A DNA stretch of 64,000 bases from Thermococcus sp. (GCA_027075325.1 JALTBN010000051.1:154745-218744); one strand, 5' to 3'. Shown: positions 50,558 to 61,242, counted from the first letter of the stretch. The notes: generated by a model not told the origin, from the sequence alone. Made by a program: numbers and translations.

Positions 50558-53500
50558 ATGACGAAGAAGATTAGGCAGCCCATCATCGCGGTTCTTGGAC
50601 ATGTAGATCACGGTAAGTGCCTCCTGCCAGATGAGAGAGTCATTCTCCCAGATGGAGGAGTCCTAACACTGAGGGAACTCTTTGAGAGAGGTAAGGAAGT
50701 CATTGAGAAAGACAACGAGAAAGAGATAAGGCTCCTGAAGAAGGCCGTTATAGCATCCACTGGCGATGGAAGGCTCTCTCTGCTTGAGAGTCCATACGTC
50801 TGGAAGCTTCGGCACAGGGGCAAAATTGTAAGGGTTAGGCTCAAAAACTGGCACAGCATTGGTGTGACCCCCGAGCATCCGTTTTTAACCACGAGGGGGT
50901 GGATGAGGGCCGACCAGCTCAAGCCCGGAGACTACGTTGCAGTTCCAAGATTCATCCACGGAAACGAGGATAAGAAAGTCTTCGTATCCCACGTAATCTC
51001 AAAGGTCTCAAACGAATGGCTCATAGCAAAGCTCGATGAGGAAGGCCTGAAGAAGGCAGAAGGACTTTTCAAGGGTGAAAAAGCATACAAAGTGAGAAGA
51101 AACGCCTTCCGCTCCGAGGACATTGAGAAGGTTGGATGGGAACACGTTGAGAGAATAGCTTTCACGCCGAGAATTCACCGCTCCGGGAAGCCCCTACACT
51201 ACGTAAAGTTCCCTAAAACTGAGGAGGAATGGAAGGCCCTCTTCTATTTCGCTGGAGTGATGTTTGGGGACGGCAGCCAGGATAAGATAGCGAACAACGA
51301 CGTTGAAATCTTTGAAAAACTGAGGAAAATTGAGAGCCTCGGTGTTGAGCTTAGGCGCGTTAAGAGGAGAACCTCATGGGAGATCGAGATAAGGAAAGGC
51401 AAAAACGCCCTTCTGCGCCTTCTCCGGCATCTCTTTAAATTCCCTGAGGAGAAGAAGGCCCACAGGATAAGGGTTCCCAACGTCCTCTTCATGGCACCGA
51501 AGGAATACACCGCCGAGTTCCTCAGGGGATACTTTGACACAGACGGATACGTTAACCTCAAGGACGCAAGGATAGAGATTGCAAGCGCCTCAAAGCAGTT
51601 CCTCGAGGACCTCTCGTTGGTTCTCCTTCGCTACGGCATCATTTCAAAGATATATCGCTCTGAGTACACGACCCTCGTAATCTCTGGAAGGAGAAACCTC
51701 ATGGCCTTCGAGAAGCACGTCGGCTTTACAGTGAAGGAGAAGGCCGAGAGGCTCAAGCGCATCATAGAGAAGAGCAAAAAGAGTGAGCCATACCCAATAT
51801 TCGAGGAACTCAAAAGGCTCAGGCTACTCTTTGGATTCACAAGGACGGAACTTAACTCATTTGTACCCTTCTACGGAAAGTATGAGGGCGAAGAAGCACC
51901 CAGCTACGAGACACTAATGAGAATTCTCGATGCCATAGAGAAAGGCTCCCCGACTCTCTCGCGCAAGCTGGCCGTTCTCGAAGGGCGCTCAAAGGACCAC
52001 AACTATTTGAAGGCCCTTGAAAAGGACGGCCTGATCAAGGACGGAAAGCTGACGGAACTCGGAAGGGAACTCCTTGAAGTGTGGCGCAACAGGGAGTTCG
52101 ACTCCAGAGACGTGAATTACCTCCGCAACATAGCCGAGAACTTCGTTTTCATCCCGGTCGAGGCGGTTGAGGAGGAGGAATACAACGGCTACGTCTACGA
52201 CCTAACGACCGAGACCCACAACTTTGTGGCCAACGGCATATTGGTTCACAACACCACACTCCTTGACAGAATCAGACGCACGAAGGTGGCAGCGAAAGAA
52301 GCTGGAGGAATAACCCAGCACATCGGTGCGACTGAGGTTCCAATAGAGACCGTCAGGAACCTGGCGGGCCCGCTCATCAAGCTCTGGAAGGGCGAGATAA
52401 AGCTCCCCGGCCTGCTCTTCATTGACACCCCAGGCCATGAGGCCTTCACGAGCCTGCGCGCCCGCGGAGGAAGCCTTGCCGACCTCGCGGTTCTCATAGT
52501 GGACATCAACGAGGGCTTCCAGCCCCAGACGATAGAGAGCATCGAGATCCTCAGGAAGAACAGGACACCCTTCATCGTCGCAGCCAACAAGATAGACAGG
52601 ATAAAGGGCTGGAAGGTCGAGGAGGACGAGCCGTTCTTGGTTAACATCAAGAAGCAGGACCAGAGGGCACAGCAGGAGCTTGAAACCAAGCTCTGGGAGC
52701 TTATCGGAAAGTTCTACGACATGGGCTTCCAGGCGAACCGCTTCGACCGCGTCCAGAACTTCACGCGCGAGCTGGCAATAGTCCCAATTTCCGCCAAATA
52801 CGGCATCGGCGTCCCCGAGCTTCTCGTGCTCATAGCGGGCCTTTCCCAGAAGTACCTCGAGGAAAAGCTCAAGATAGAGGTTGAGGGGCCGGCAAGGGGC
52901 ACAATTCTCGAAGTCCGCGAGGAGCTTGGATTGGGAACAACCATAGACGTCATCGTCTACGACGGAACTCTGAGGAAGGACGACACGATAGTGGTTGGAG
53001 GCAAGGATAAAGCTATCGTCACCAAAATCCGCGCCCTGCTCAAGCCAAAGCCCCTCGACGAGATACGCGACCCGAGGTTCCGCTTCGATCAGGTTGACGA
53101 GGTCGTTGCAGCCGCGGGTATAAAAATAGCCGCGCCCGGTCTTGAAGAGGCGTTAGCCGGTTCACCTGTCATAGCCGCCCGCTCGGAAGAGGAGATCGAG
53201 AAGGCCAAAGAAGAAATCCTGAGCCAGATACAGAGCGTCGTCATAAGCACCGGAAAGGTCGGAGTCATCGTCAAGGCCGACACGCTCGGCTCGCTTGAGG
53301 CCCTGAGCAAGGAGCTGAGCGAGAAGAACATCCCGATAAGGAAGGCCGACGTCGGGAACATCAGCAAGACCGATGTGATGGAAGCTCTAAGCGTTAGGGA
53401 CGAGGACGAGAAGTACGGCGTCGTCCTTGGCTTCAACGTGAAAGTGAACGAGGACGCCGAGGAGGTAGCGAAGGCCAAGGGCGTTCCAATCTTCGTCGGC

Positions 53501-53989
53501 AACATCATCTACAAGCTCATCGAGGACTACGAGGCATGGGTAAAGGCCGAAGAGGAAAAGAGGAAGCGCGAGCTCCTGAAGAACGTGACCTTCCCTGGCG
53601 TCATCAGGCTCTACCCGGACGAGCGCTACGTCTTCAGGAGGAGCAAGCCGGCCATAGTCGGCGTTGAGGTCATCGAGGGCAGAATACGACCCGGCGTTGT
53701 CCTCCTCAAGCAGAACGGGGAGAAAGCAGGGGTTATAAAGTCCATCAAGAGCAAGAGCGACTTCGTTCAGGAGGCCAAGAAGGGTGACGCCGTTGCGGTG
53801 GCGATCGAGGGAGCTATTGTCGGCAGGCACATCCACCCTGGCGAGACGCTCTACGTGGACGTAAGCAAGAACGACGTCATTCTGCTCGCCAAGCAGCTCA
53901 AGAACGAGCTTGACGAAACCGACATAAAGGCACTAAAAATGACGGCCAAGGTGAAGGCCCAGAAGGACCCCTTCTGGAAGGCCGTCTGA
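50558..53989 (+). CDS. infB: Translation initiation factor aIF5B (IF2) with intein
   Basis: 1144 residues encoded from the ATG at 50558 (SD GGGGTGAGG): a 599-residue host protein split by a 545-residue intein in the G1 loop. After splicing the N-terminus reads 'GHVDHGK' + 'TTLLDRIR'. Other G motifs are 'DTPGHEAF' (G3) and 'AANKIDRIKG' (G4), followed by aIF5B domains II-IV. This GTPase promotes subunit joining in translation initiation. Because the intein interrupts the P-loop, splicing is needed for activity. It is the downstream part of the ribosomal/ndk/infB neighbourhood. Confidence 0.97.
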   Translation: MTKKIRQPIIAVLGHVDHGKCLLPDERVILPDGGVLTLRELFERGKEVIEKDNEKEIRLLKKAVIASTGDGRLSLLESPYVWKLRHRGKIVRVRLKNWHSIGVTPEHPFLTTRGWMRADQLKPGDYVAVPRFIHGNEDKKVFVSHVISKVSNEWLIAKLDEEGLKKAEGLFKGEKAYKVRRNAFRSEDIEKVGWEHVERIAFTPRIHRSGKPLHYVKFPKTEEEWKALFYFAGVMFGDGSQDKIANNDVEIFEKLRKIESLGVELRRVKRRTSWEIEIRKGKNALLRLLRHLFKFPEEKKAHRIRVPNVLFMAPKEYTAEFLRGYFDTDGYVNLKDARIEIASASKQFLEDLSLVLLRYGIISKIYRSEYTTLVISGRRNLMAFEKHVGFTVKEKAERLKRIIEKSKKSEPYPIFEELKRLRLLFGFTRTELNSFVPFYGKYEGEEAPSYETLMRILDAIEKGSPTLSRKLAVLEGRSKDHNYLKALEKDGLIKDGKLTELGRELLEVWRNREFDSRDVNYLRNIAENFVFIPVEAVEEEEYNGYVYDLTTETHNFVANGILVHNTTLLDRIRRTKVAAKEAGGITQHIGATEVPIETVRNLAGPLIKLWKGEIKLPGLLFIDTPGHEAFTSLRARGGSLADLAVLIVDINEGFQPQTIESIEILRKNRTPFIVAANKIDRIKGWKVEEDEPFLVNIKKQDQRAQQELETKLWELIGKFYDMGFQANRFDRVQNFTRELAIVPISAKYGIGVPELLVLIAGLSQKYLEEKLKIEVEGPARGTILEVREELGLGTTIDVIVYDGTLRKDDTIVVGGKDKAIVTKIRALLKPKPLDEIRDPRFRFDQVDEVVAAAGIKIAAPGLEEALAGSPVIAARSEEEIEKAKEEILSQIQSVVISTGKVGVIVKADTLGSLEALSKELSEKNIPIRKADVGNISKTDVMEALSVRDEDEKYGVVLGFNVKVNEDAEEVAKAKGVPIFVGNIIYKLIEDYEAWVKAEEEKRKRELLKNVTFPGVIRLYPDERYVFRRSKPAIVGVEVIEGRIRPGVVLLKQNGEKAGVIKSIKSKSDFVQEAKKGDAVAVAIEGAIVGRHIHPGETLYVDVSKNDVILLAKQLKNELDETDIKALKMTAKVKAQKDPFWKAV
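50618..52252 (+). mobile_element. Intein with LAGLIDADG homing endonuclease in infB
   Basis: The intein begins with Cys ('CLLPDERVILPDG') and ends 'GILVHN' before Thr+1 of the C-extein. Both are proper splice residues: Cys1, block B around 'GVTPEHPFLTT', and the C-terminal His-Asn. Endonuclease motifs 'FAGVMFGDGS' and 'LRGYFDTDG' are intact, so homing may still occur. The insertion site (GK^T of the P-loop) is a known intein site in Thermococcales IF2 genes. Confidence 0.95.
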
Positions 53990-53993
53990 GTCT

Positions 53994-54012
53994 CCCATTT
54001 TTAAAAAGAAAA
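53994..54012. terminator. Two-way T-run terminator between infB and the lipoprotein
   Basis: CCCATTTTTAAAAAGAAAAATC offers T runs on both strands between two convergent stop codons. Confidence 0.55.
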
Positions 54013-54013
54013 A

Positions 54014-56590
54014 TCAGTCCCCCCTCACGTCCAGCCCAAACCAGACCTCTGAACAGCCGCCGGAAACACCGCAGACGGAATAGCTCAGCGACCAGTACTT
54101 GGTCGGAACGGCAGAGGTCTTCTCCCAGTCTAGGTAGTCGTCGTCGAGGAGTATCGTTATACCCACGTTGCCCATCGGGTCGTCGTCGTTGCCCCACTTC
54201 CCGGAGTCGCTCTCCCAGCCGGCATACTCCATGTAGAGGAAGGGAACCCTCGCATCGTCCAGTTCGAGCATGACGAGGTTGGGATCCAATCTTACCTTGT
54301 TCCCGAGGACGTACCTGTGCGGGAGCTTTGAATCGGCGCAGGAACCCCTGTGAAACGTCAGACCTTCACTGGAGCGCACGGGATAGGAGTAGGCGTAGCC
54401 ATCGGGGACTGCAACGTCAACCTGGACGCCCTCCAGCCCCCTTGTCTCTCCGTTGCTCACAAAGCCCGAGCAGGCCCGTGCGTAGTAGTAATACTCGTCG
54501 TCTCCAGGCTCGGTGTCCTTGGTGAAGCTCACCCCAAGGAGTTCTGCCTTCAGGTGGTTCCTGTAGAGTATCCTCGGCACCTCGACCTCGTAGATGACGT
54601 AGGTGACGCGCATGTTGCCGTCCTTGGATTCCGAAACCACGCGGTAGCCCCTTGTAAAGTCGGCCTCGTTGGGCTTGAGGATGTAGACGGCGTTACCGAC
54701 CTTGTCCGGTTCGGCTCCGGCAAGCCACTCGAAGACGCTTCCCCAGAAGTCGTCGGCGCTCTGGCCCGTTGCAAGCCAGTTCATCCACATCGCGCCCCTG
54801 TAGGCGTAGTCAGCTATCGTGCCTATCTCCCCGGTGGCCATTCCGATGGCGAAGTCCGTTAGGAAACCCACGCTCTTGGTCACGTATTCGCCAGGCTCGT
54901 CCCTGTCCCAGCCTGCTGTTTCGAGGACGATGACGCGGTATTTTTCGGCTTTCTCCATTGGCATCGCGATTATCGGATAGCCGTTAACGAACGCACTGCC
55001 AAGGCTCCCGGTTGCCATCTCATCGTGGTAGAGGAGCCTGCTGTTGTCTTCAGCTTCAACCCAGTGGGCAACTGGGTAGCCGAAGGTGTAAATCCGGCTG
55101 TAGTTTATCGGGTAGAGCTTGCCCTGCGGCCAGCTCACTCCATAGGTCCACGATGAGAGCTGTATCTCGCCCTCGGCCTGATCCTTGTTGCCCTTTATGA
55201 AGACGTCCTCCACCACTACAACAAGGTAGCTGTCAACGTCCTTCTCGATGGACATCCCGTTCTCTGCATCCAACCAAAGGTTGCTTCTGGCCGGGAAGCG
55301 GTCTATCCAGTTCGCGAGCCAGAAGCGGAAGCTCCTCCAGGGGATTAAACCGAAGAGGTTCTCCACCCTAAGGCTAACCTTTCTGCCGAGCTGAGTGTTC
55401 TCCATTCTCACATGCCCCTCGCGGAAGAGGTTCCCGTTGGAGTCGAGGAGCCTGAAGTTATCCTCAGACACCTTCAGAACCCAGTTTATCCTTCCGTCGT
55501 CCGTGCTGTCTATGTAAACCATGAAGGGGAGCCAGTCGTCCGGCTTCTCAAGGTAGAAGTCGAAGCTCAGGTCGTGGCCGCTCACGGTTGCTCTAAGGCT
55601 TACAGGCTCGTCCTCGATACCGAAGAACGCACTTTCTTGGTACTCTATCAGCCCCTTCGAGGCAATCAGCACGAAGGACTTTTCCGAGGGGTAGTTGAAC
55701 TCGGGCATTCTGGAGCTTGCCGGAACGGTGTGAACCCTGAGGAGGACCTTTTCGGGGAAGATCCCCGAGAAGTTCTCAACCGTGAAGCTCGCCGACGAGC
55801 CGTGGAAACTCACCTCGCCGCTCTGGAGTTCCTCTAATCCATTCCCCGTCACCCAGTAGAGCGTGAAGCGGCCCTTTATCCCACCGTAGAGGTGAACCTC
55901 CCACCGCTTTCCGAATTCACCACCTTCTTCAATCCGGATGACGGTTGGCCTGTACGTTATCTTCTCGCCGGTTTGGGGGTTCATGAAGGTCTCAGGATGG
56001 ATGTACTCACCCAGGAGGCTCTCGTTCCTGAAGTGGAGAGTTATGGCGAGGTTCTTCCCAGGGTCGGTCGAGGACGTTAGAACCGAAATCCATTCTATGG
56101 TTTCGTTTTCCCTCGGAACGCTCGCCATCGAACTTAAAGGCCCGGTGTACGTTAGGTTTGGAGTGTGAATCGGCATTGGCTTGAGAACGGGCTGGAGCGT
56201 TATGTTGAGGATGATACCATCGGGAAGCGAGAAGCCGGGGCCGCTCCCCTCGTTGGCCTCGTTGGCATCGCAACCTGAGTCTGGGTCAAACTCACCTTTG
56301 CAGAGGACGTTTCCGTCCTCGTCGTACTGGACGCTTTCGTTTGAGGTCTGAGTGTGCGTTTCGATCGTGGCTGTCGTGGAAGTTGTCATCGTATGCTGGG
56401 ATGTCGTGCTGGTCGCTGTGGTCGTGGTTGAAACCTCGATCCCCTCGGGGGTCGTTTCTGATATTGTTGACCCAGTCTGACTGCTCCCCTTGCTTTCGGT
56501 CGAGGTTATCCCGCCGGGACCACCGATACAGCCACTCACAAGAACTAACCCAATCACGAGAAGGGTCAAAATCGGATAGTACCTTCCCAT
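54014..56590 (-). CDS. Very large secreted lipoprotein of unknown function
   Basis: 858 residues from the ATG at 56590 (SD GGGGTGG). The lipoprotein signal ends 'VLVSGC', then a Thr/Ser-rich linker of about 70 residues. The ectodomain is beta-rich, with repeated sandwich-like modules ('GRFTLYWVTGNGLEELQSGEVSFHG', 'FYLEKPDDWLPFMVYIDSTDDGRINWVL') resembling DOMON or carbohydrate-binding folds. Near residue 570 lies 'IVLETAGWDRDEPGEYVTKSVGFLTDFAIGMATGEIG', a helical stretch of unknown type. C-terminal cysteines ('SVCGVSGGCSEVW') may form a disulfide. A substrate-binding or envelope role is likely; no catalytic motif is recognised. Confidence 0.78.
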   Translation of the reverse strand: MGRYYPILTLLVIGLVLVSGCIGGPGGITSTESKGSSQTGSTISETTPEGIEVSTTTTATSTTSQHTMTTSTTATIETHTQTSNESVQYDEDGNVLCKGEFDPDSGCDANEANEGSGPGFSLPDGIILNITLQPVLKPMPIHTPNLTYTGPLSSMASVPRENETIEWISVLTSSTDPGKNLAITLHFRNESLLGEYIHPETFMNPQTGEKITYRPTVIRIEEGGEFGKRWEVHLYGGIKGRFTLYWVTGNGLEELQSGEVSFHGSSASFTVENFSGIFPEKVLLRVHTVPASSRMPEFNYPSEKSFVLIASKGLIEYQESAFFGIEDEPVSLRATVSGHDLSFDFYLEKPDDWLPFMVYIDSTDDGRINWVLKVSEDNFRLLDSNGNLFREGHVRMENTQLGRKVSLRVENLFGLIPWRSFRFWLANWIDRFPARSNLWLDAENGMSIEKDVDSYLVVVVEDVFIKGNKDQAEGEIQLSSWTYGVSWPQGKLYPINYSRIYTFGYPVAHWVEAEDNSRLLYHDEMATGSLGSAFVNGYPIIAMPMEKAEKYRVIVLETAGWDRDEPGEYVTKSVGFLTDFAIGMATGEIGTIADYAYRGAMWMNWLATGQSADDFWGSVFEWLAGAEPDKVGNAVYILKPNEADFTRGYRVVSESKDGNMRVTYVIYEVEVPRILYRNHLKAELLGVSFTKDTEPGDDEYYYYARACSGFVSNGETRGLEGVQVDVAVPDGYAYSYPVRSSEGLTFHRGSCADSKLPHRYVLGNKVRLDPNLVMLELDDARVPFLYMEYAGWESDSGKWGNDDDPMGNVGITILLDDDYLDWEKTSAVPTKYWSLSYSVCGVSGGCSEVWFGLDVRGD

Positions 56591-56694
56591 AATGTCCACC
56601 CCAACTGTAAAGCCCGGGAAAAGAAGAAAACCCCATTGGACTTTGTGTTTACCAAAGTTAGATGGGATAATATTTAAAGTTTTGGAATCCTATC

Positions 56695-57957
56695 CTAGCC
56701 ATATTTCACGAGCTCCACCACGGCCTCGATATGAGGAGTATGGGGGAACATATCAATGAGAACCACCCCTTCTATGCGGTAGGTCTTCTTTAAATGCCTC
56801 TCGTAGTCAAGTTTGAACGCTTTCGGATTGCAGGAGACGTAAATGGCCCTCTCAACCCCGCCCCTAACAAGTAATTCAGCGGCTTCCTTCAGCCCCTTCC
56901 TCGGCGGATCGACGATCACAGTGTCGTAGTCTCCAATCGGCGTCTCCTCGGCCCTTCCGACATTAAAGATGGCATCAACCCCGTTGATTTCGGCGTTTCT
57001 GTTGGCCATCTCCACAGCGAAGGGGTTCAGCTCAACGCCCTCAACCCTAAACCCCTTCTCAGCCAGCCACACCCCAAAGGTGCCGACGCCCGAGTAGAGG
57101 TCGAGGACTCTCTCACCCCCGACAAAGCCCTCCACGGCCTTGAGGAGGAGCGGCAGGGCGTAGCTGTTCGTCTGGAAGAAGCTGTTCGGGTGTATCAGGT
57201 AGATAACGTCCTCAATGCGCTCGCGTATGTGGGGCTTTCCGGCCACAAGCTCGACCTCGCCCCTTGGGTCGTCCCTCTCATCTCGCTTAAGGCTCCAGTA
57301 AAGAGAATCCGCGAAGGAGAAGTAGTCTTCAAACGCCCCTAAAACTTCCTCCGAAGGTTCTGTGTGGGCAATAAGGTTCACCATGACCTCGCCCGTGAAC
57401 TTGCCCTCCCTCACCTGGAGGTAGCGGAGGTCGCCGGTTTTGTCCTTCGGGTTCCACGGTTTTAGGCCGGTTTCATTAAGGAATTCGCGGAGAGAGTGGA
57501 GGTATTCCGGCGTTTTCTTCGAGAAAACCGGGCACTCTTTTAAATCCACGGCGCTGAGAGGTTTCCCGTACTCCTTCAGCCCAATCCCTTCAGCTGTAAC
57601 TATGAAGTTGCTGACGTTGCGAAATCCCCAGATTTTGGGAGAACCCTTTATCTTCGCCCTTATTCCAGTGACTTTCTCGAAAATCTCCGCCTTCAGCCTC
57701 AACTGCTCTTTGTATTTCAGCCCCTGCCAGAGGCAGCCGCCGCAGGTCCCAAAGTGGGGACAACGGGGCCTCTGCCTCAGCGGGGACTTCTCGATCAGCT
57801 CAAAATTCAGCGCGATTCTCCTCCCAAAGCGGCGCTTTGCCTTCTCAACCCTCACAACGTCGCCTGGATAGGTGAAGGGGACGTGAACTAGCTTATCTCC
57901 GGATTCAAGCACGCCGAGGCCGTCGTCGCTGATGTCCTTTATCCTACCCTTGAGCAT
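56695..57957 (-). CDS. TrmA/RumA-type RNA (uracil-5-)-methyltransferase, second copy
   Basis: About 420 residues, with the same plan as the enzyme at 20077: TRAM domain ('[37 protein letters not shown]'), Fe-S cysteines '[10 protein letters not shown]' plus 'ECPVF', SAM motif '[15 protein letters not shown]', 'DPPRKGL' and the catalytic Cys in 'YVSCNPKAF'. Thermococcales typically have one enzyme for tRNA m5U54 and one for 23S rRNA. The promoter faces the divergent glyoxylate reductase gene. Confidence 0.92.
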   Translation of the reverse strand: MLKGRIKDISDDGLGVLESGDKLVHVPFTYPGDVVRVEKAKRRFGRRIALNFELIEKSPLRQRPRCPHFGTCGGCLWQGLKYKEQLRLKAEIFEKVTGIRAKIKGSPKIWGFRNVSNFIVTAEGIGLKEYGKPLSAVDLKECPVFSKKTPEYLHSLREFLNETGLKPWNPKDKTGDLRYLQVREGKFTGEVMVNLIAHTEPSEEVLGAFEDYFSFADSLYWSLKRDERDDPRGEVELVAGKPHIRERIEDVIYLIHPNSFFQTNSYALPLLLKAVEGFVGGERVLDLYSGVGTFGVWLAEKGFRVEGVELNPFAVEMANRNAEINGVDAIFNVGRAEETPIGDYDTVIVDPPRKGLKEAAELLVRGGVERAIYVSCNPKAFKLDYERHLKKTYRIEGVVLIDMFPHTPHIEAVVELVKYG

Positions 57958-58018
57958 CATGCCCTCGGATAGTGAACAGGCTTTTTATACCTCACTCAAA
58001 TCTAATTCGGTGGTGCCG

Positions 58019-59038
58019 ATGAAGCCGAAGGTCTTAATCACCCGCAGGATCCCTGAAAACGGTATAAAACTCCTCCGGAAGCACTTCGATGTCGAGGTCT
58101 GGGAAGACGAGCATGAGATACCAAGAGAGGTTCTCCTCGAAAAGGTTAAAGATGCGAATGCGATCGTCACGATGCTCAGCGAGCGGATCGATAGAGAGAT
58201 CTTCGACAGCGCGCCAAAGCTTAGAATCGTGGCGAACTACGCCGTCGGCTACGACAACATTGACGTTGAAGAGGCCACGAAACGAGGAATCTACGTCACT
58301 AATACCCCTGATGTGCTCACGAACGCCACCGCTGACTTCGCCTGGACGCTTTTACTCGCCGCTGCCAGGAGGCTGGTTGAAGCGGATAACTTCGTCCGCT
58401 CCGGAGAGTGGAAAAGGCACGGTGTTGCCTGGCACCCGCTCATGCTCCTTGGGTATGATGTTTACGGCAAGACGTTAGGAATAGTTGGCTTCGGAAGGAT
58501 AGGGCAGGCGATAGCGAGAAGGGCCAAAGGTTTCGGCATGAGGATACTCTACAACGCGAGGAGCAGAAAGCCAGAGGCCGAGAAGGAGCTTGGCGCGGAG
58601 TTCAGACCGCTCGAAGAACTGCTGAGGGAGAGCGACTTCGTGGTTTTAGCGGTCCCGCTCACGAAGGAGACGTATCATATGATAAACGAGGAGAGGCTCA
58701 GGCTCATGAGGCCGACCGCGGTTCTGGTAAACATAGCCCGCGGGAAGGTCGTCGACACCGAGGCACTGGTGAAGGCTCTGAAAGAGGGCTGGATCGCCGG
58801 AGCCGGCCTGGACGTCTTCGAGGGGGAGCCATACTACAACGAGGAGCTGTTTAAGATGGAGAACGCAGTCTTAGCGCCTCACATAGGCAGCGCGACTTAC
58901 GGCGCTCGCGAAGGCATGGCGGAACTCGTGGCCAGAAACCTCATTGCATTCAAGAAGGACAAAGTCCCGCCGACGCTCGTGAACAAAGGGGTGGTGAATG
59001 TAAGAAAACCGGGTTTTAGCGACGGCACAATGAGATGA
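58019..59038 (+). CDS. gyaR: Glyoxylate/hydroxypyruvate reductase
   Basis: 339 residues from the ATG at 58019; the track start is 29 codons earlier, inside the promoter (TATA CTTTTTATA near 57981). D-2-hydroxyacid dehydrogenase fold: '[14 protein letters not shown]', Rossmann motif '[15 protein letters not shown]', catalytic Arg in 'NIARGKVVD', Glu in 'DVFEGEP' and His in 'APHIGSAT'. It is very similar to the Thermococcus litoralis NADH-dependent glyoxylate reductase, with a slightly longer tail. It reduces glyoxylate to glycolate. Confidence 0.93.
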   Translation: MKPKVLITRRIPENGIKLLRKHFDVEVWEDEHEIPREVLLEKVKDANAIVTMLSERIDREIFDSAPKLRIVANYAVGYDNIDVEEATKRGIYVTNTPDVLTNATADFAWTLLLAAARRLVEADNFVRSGEWKRHGVAWHPLMLLGYDVYGKTLGIVGFGRIGQAIARRAKGFGMRILYNARSRKPEAEKELGAEFRPLEELLRESDFVVLAVPLTKETYHMINEERLRLMRPTAVLVNIARGKVVDTEALVKALKEGWIAGAGLDVFEGEPYYNEELFKMENAVLAPHIGSATYGAREGMAELVARNLIAFKKDKVPPTLVNKGVVNVRKPGFSDGTMR

Positions 59039-59085
59039 ACACACAATGAGCCCCCAGTTGGGGCAGCAGAATCCGGGGTGGTAGT

Positions 59086-59907
59086 ATGCGGTGCCTCGTG
59101 ATTGGCCACGTTGTGAGGGACATCGTGAGAAATGGAGGGAAGACGTTCGAAAGACTCGGAGGGGGAGCGTACTACTCGGCCCTGGCCCTGTCCCGCTTCT
59201 GTGAGGTTGAGGTACTCACCTCTTTCTCAGAGCTCCCTGCAAACTGGCTTCTAGAACTGGAGTCTGTTGGAGTTTTGAGAGTGATCCCATCGGAGAGTAC
59301 AACCACCTACGAGCTGACATACTCTGATGGGAACCAAAGGGAGCTGAGGCTACTTGGCAGGGCTTCACCCATTGAAGAGCTCCCGGATGGCAATTACGAT
59401 GCGGTCGTTATCAACCCCGTCGCAGGGGAGGTGGGTCAGGAACTCGTGAGAAAAGCAGTGGAGAAGTTCCCCTTCGTGGCCGCAGACCTCCAGGGGTTTA
59501 TACGCTCCACAGAGCCGGGAAAGGTTTCATACAGACCCTTTAATGGCTCCACGCTGAGAGGTTTGAAAATCCTCCATGCGGATGTCTCAGAATTTGAGTA
59601 CCTAACTGACTTCTCCCCGGATGCGGTTGAGGTTCTCCTGCTCTCGGACGGACCGGAGAGGGGGAGGGCTTTCCTGCGGGGGAAGGAGTACTCCTTCCAA
59701 CCGGTTCGGAGTGAAGTTGATGAATCCACCGGGGCCGGGGACGTGTTCCTGGGGGCATTCACCGGGTTTTACACGGGGTGTCCCTTCATCCAGTCCCTCA
59801 AGAGGGCGGCCGCGTTCACTGCCCTCTTCCTGGCTCACAGGAGCGTGAACTTCTCAATGGATGATGTTGGAGAACTCGCGAAGAAGGTTGAAGTGAAAAG
59901 GGTATAA
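59086..59907 (+). CDS. PfkB-family carbohydrate kinase
   Basis: 273 residues. An N-terminal 'GHVVRDIV...[16 protein letters not shown]' and the PfkB signature '[20 protein letters not shown]' (catalytic Asp in GAGD) place it in the ribokinase family. It is short, without a large lid, as in archaeal nucleoside, inositol or sugar kinases. Substrate undefined. SD GGGGTGG precedes the ATG. A stand-alone gene between gyaR and the Nudix gene. Confidence 0.9.
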   Translation: MRCLVIGHVVRDIVRNGGKTFERLGGGAYYSALALSRFCEVEVLTSFSELPANWLLELESVGVLRVIPSESTTTYELTYSDGNQRELRLLGRASPIEELPDGNYDAVVINPVAGEVGQELVRKAVEKFPFVAADLQGFIRSTEPGKVSYRPFNGSTLRGLKILHADVSEFEYLTDFSPDAVEVLLLSDGPERGRAFLRGKEYSFQPVRSEVDESTGAGDVFLGAFTGFYTGCPFIQSLKRAAAFTALFLAHRSVNFSMDDVGELAKKVEVKRV

Positions 59908-59991
59908 ACCCCGAGCCGTACTTCCCCCACCGATGATGAAACGTCAGCACGCTGAACGCTGATGAGAAGGGACTTCCCTAAGGTGGTTGGT

Positions 59992-60495
59992 ATGGACAGG
60001 TACGTTCTCCTCGTTAAGGCTCCTTCCGGGGCGGATGTTGCTCCTTTCAGAGAGGAAATGAAGGAACTGGCCAGGAGGCACGGCCTGAATGCCGAACTCC
60101 ACAGGTGCATAGGTTTAACCGTCGATGCCGTGATAGTTCACAATAACGGGATCGTTCTCATAAAAAGGAGAAACGAGCCGTTCAAAGGTCACTACGCCCT
60201 TCCAGGGGGCTTCGTGGAGTATGGTGAAACCGTTGAGGAGGCCCTCGTCCGCGAAGCTAAGGAGGAGACCGGGCTTGAAGTAAAACCTGTGAAGCTCGTC
60301 GGGGTCTATTCAGGACCAGATAGGGACCCCAGAGGGCACACCGTCACGGTTGCATTTCTCTGCATCGGGGAGGGCGAACTTAAAGCGGGAGACGATGCCA
60401 GGGAGGTCTTCGTGTTCCCCTGGAAAGAGGCCATGAGACTCCCGCTGGCCTTTGATCACAGGGAAATTCTGAAGGACGCCCTCGGCTTGAGATGA
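59992..60495 (+). CDS. Nudix hydrolase, ADP-ribose pyrophosphatase-like
   Basis: 168 residues from the ATG at 59992 with SD AAGGTGG; the track start lies 10 codons upstream. The complete Nudix box is 'GGFVEYGETVEEALVREAKEETGLEV', preceded by 'KGHYALP'. A 40-residue N-terminal extension ('APSGADVAPFREEMKELARRHG') is unusual for simple Nudix enzymes. It probably cleaves ADP-ribose or a related nucleoside diphosphate. Confidence 0.92.
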   Translation: MDRYVLLVKAPSGADVAPFREEMKELARRHGLNAELHRCIGLTVDAVIVHNNGIVLIKRRNEPFKGHYALPGGFVEYGETVEEALVREAKEETGLEVKPVKLVGVYSGPDRDPRGHTVTVAFLCIGEGELKAGDDAREVFVFPWKEAMRLPLAFDHREILKDALGLR

Positions 60496-60501
60496 TCCAC
60501 G

Positions 60502-61242
60502 TCACTTGCTGAGGGTTACCACGTACTTCCTGCTTTCCCCTTCAAAACCCCTGAATGAGCCGAGTTTGAGCTTCTGGATGGCCCGTTCAATGTTCAATAC
60601 CCTCATAGCCGCGAGGTGGGTTATCCCCGTCCCTTCAACGAAATCGGGATGAAGCTGGGCCGTGGGACCAGTTAGGACAACGATCTCGGCGTTTCTTGCC
60701 CGATCGAGTATCATGTCGAGGGTCCCGTTCACGAGCGCGGAGCCGCTGACAAGGACCGCTTTTGCCCCGGGAAGGAGAAGGTATTCGAGGGCATCACTGA
60801 GGGACTCCCTGTCCCAGAGCTTTGGGTTCCTCTCGAAGACGAAGGTTTTAACCCCCTTCTCACGAAGGGCCCCCACCACAGGCGGCATGTTCCCGATAAC
60901 GGCCACCTCCCTAGAGTCCTTTACAAGCTCAACCACATCAACGTCGGGAAGATCGGAGACGTCCAGATAATACTGTGAGACCGCATTCACCGCTGCAATG
61001 CCAAGGGTTCGCTCTATAACATTTAGACTATCGATCTTCCCAAGCAAAGCCGCAAGGGAAGGTTCCTCGACTGAGTTTCTGTAGACCTGAATCTCCTCAG
61101 GGAGCGTCATGGCAACCCCAAGGGCCCTTCCATTCGGTCCCTCCACGAGAACCCATGTGTAGGGCAACGCAAAGGAGAAATCAACCAACTCAAGCCCCTC
61201 CGCCATATCGAGAGCCTTCCTTTTGAGTGTTTTCCAGAGCAT
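60502..61242 (-). CDS. DUF364/DUF4213-type protein (possible metal chelation)
   Basis: 246 residues. Phrases 'RTLGIAAVNAVSQYYLD', 'VAVIGNMPPVVGALREKG', 'VFERNP', 'VLVSGSALVNGTLDMILDRA' and 'VVLTGPTAQLHPDFVEGTGITHLAAMRV' match the DUF364 family, with a DUF4213 N-terminus. The family has been suggested to handle heavy metals or to synthesise a metal ligand; the function is not proven. Monocistronic and convergent with the Nudix gene. Confidence 0.83.
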   Translation of the reverse strand: MLWKTLKRKALDMAEGLELVDFSFALPYTWVLVEGPNGRALGVAMTLPEEIQVYRNSVEEPSLAALLGKIDSLNVIERTLGIAAVNAVSQYYLDVSDLPDVDVVELVKDSREVAVIGNMPPVVGALREKGVKTFVFERNPKLWDRESLSDALEYLLLPGAKAVLVSGSALVNGTLDMILDRARNAEIVVLTGPTAQLHPDFVEGTGITHLAAMRVLNIERAIQKLKLGSFRGFEGESRKYVVTLSK

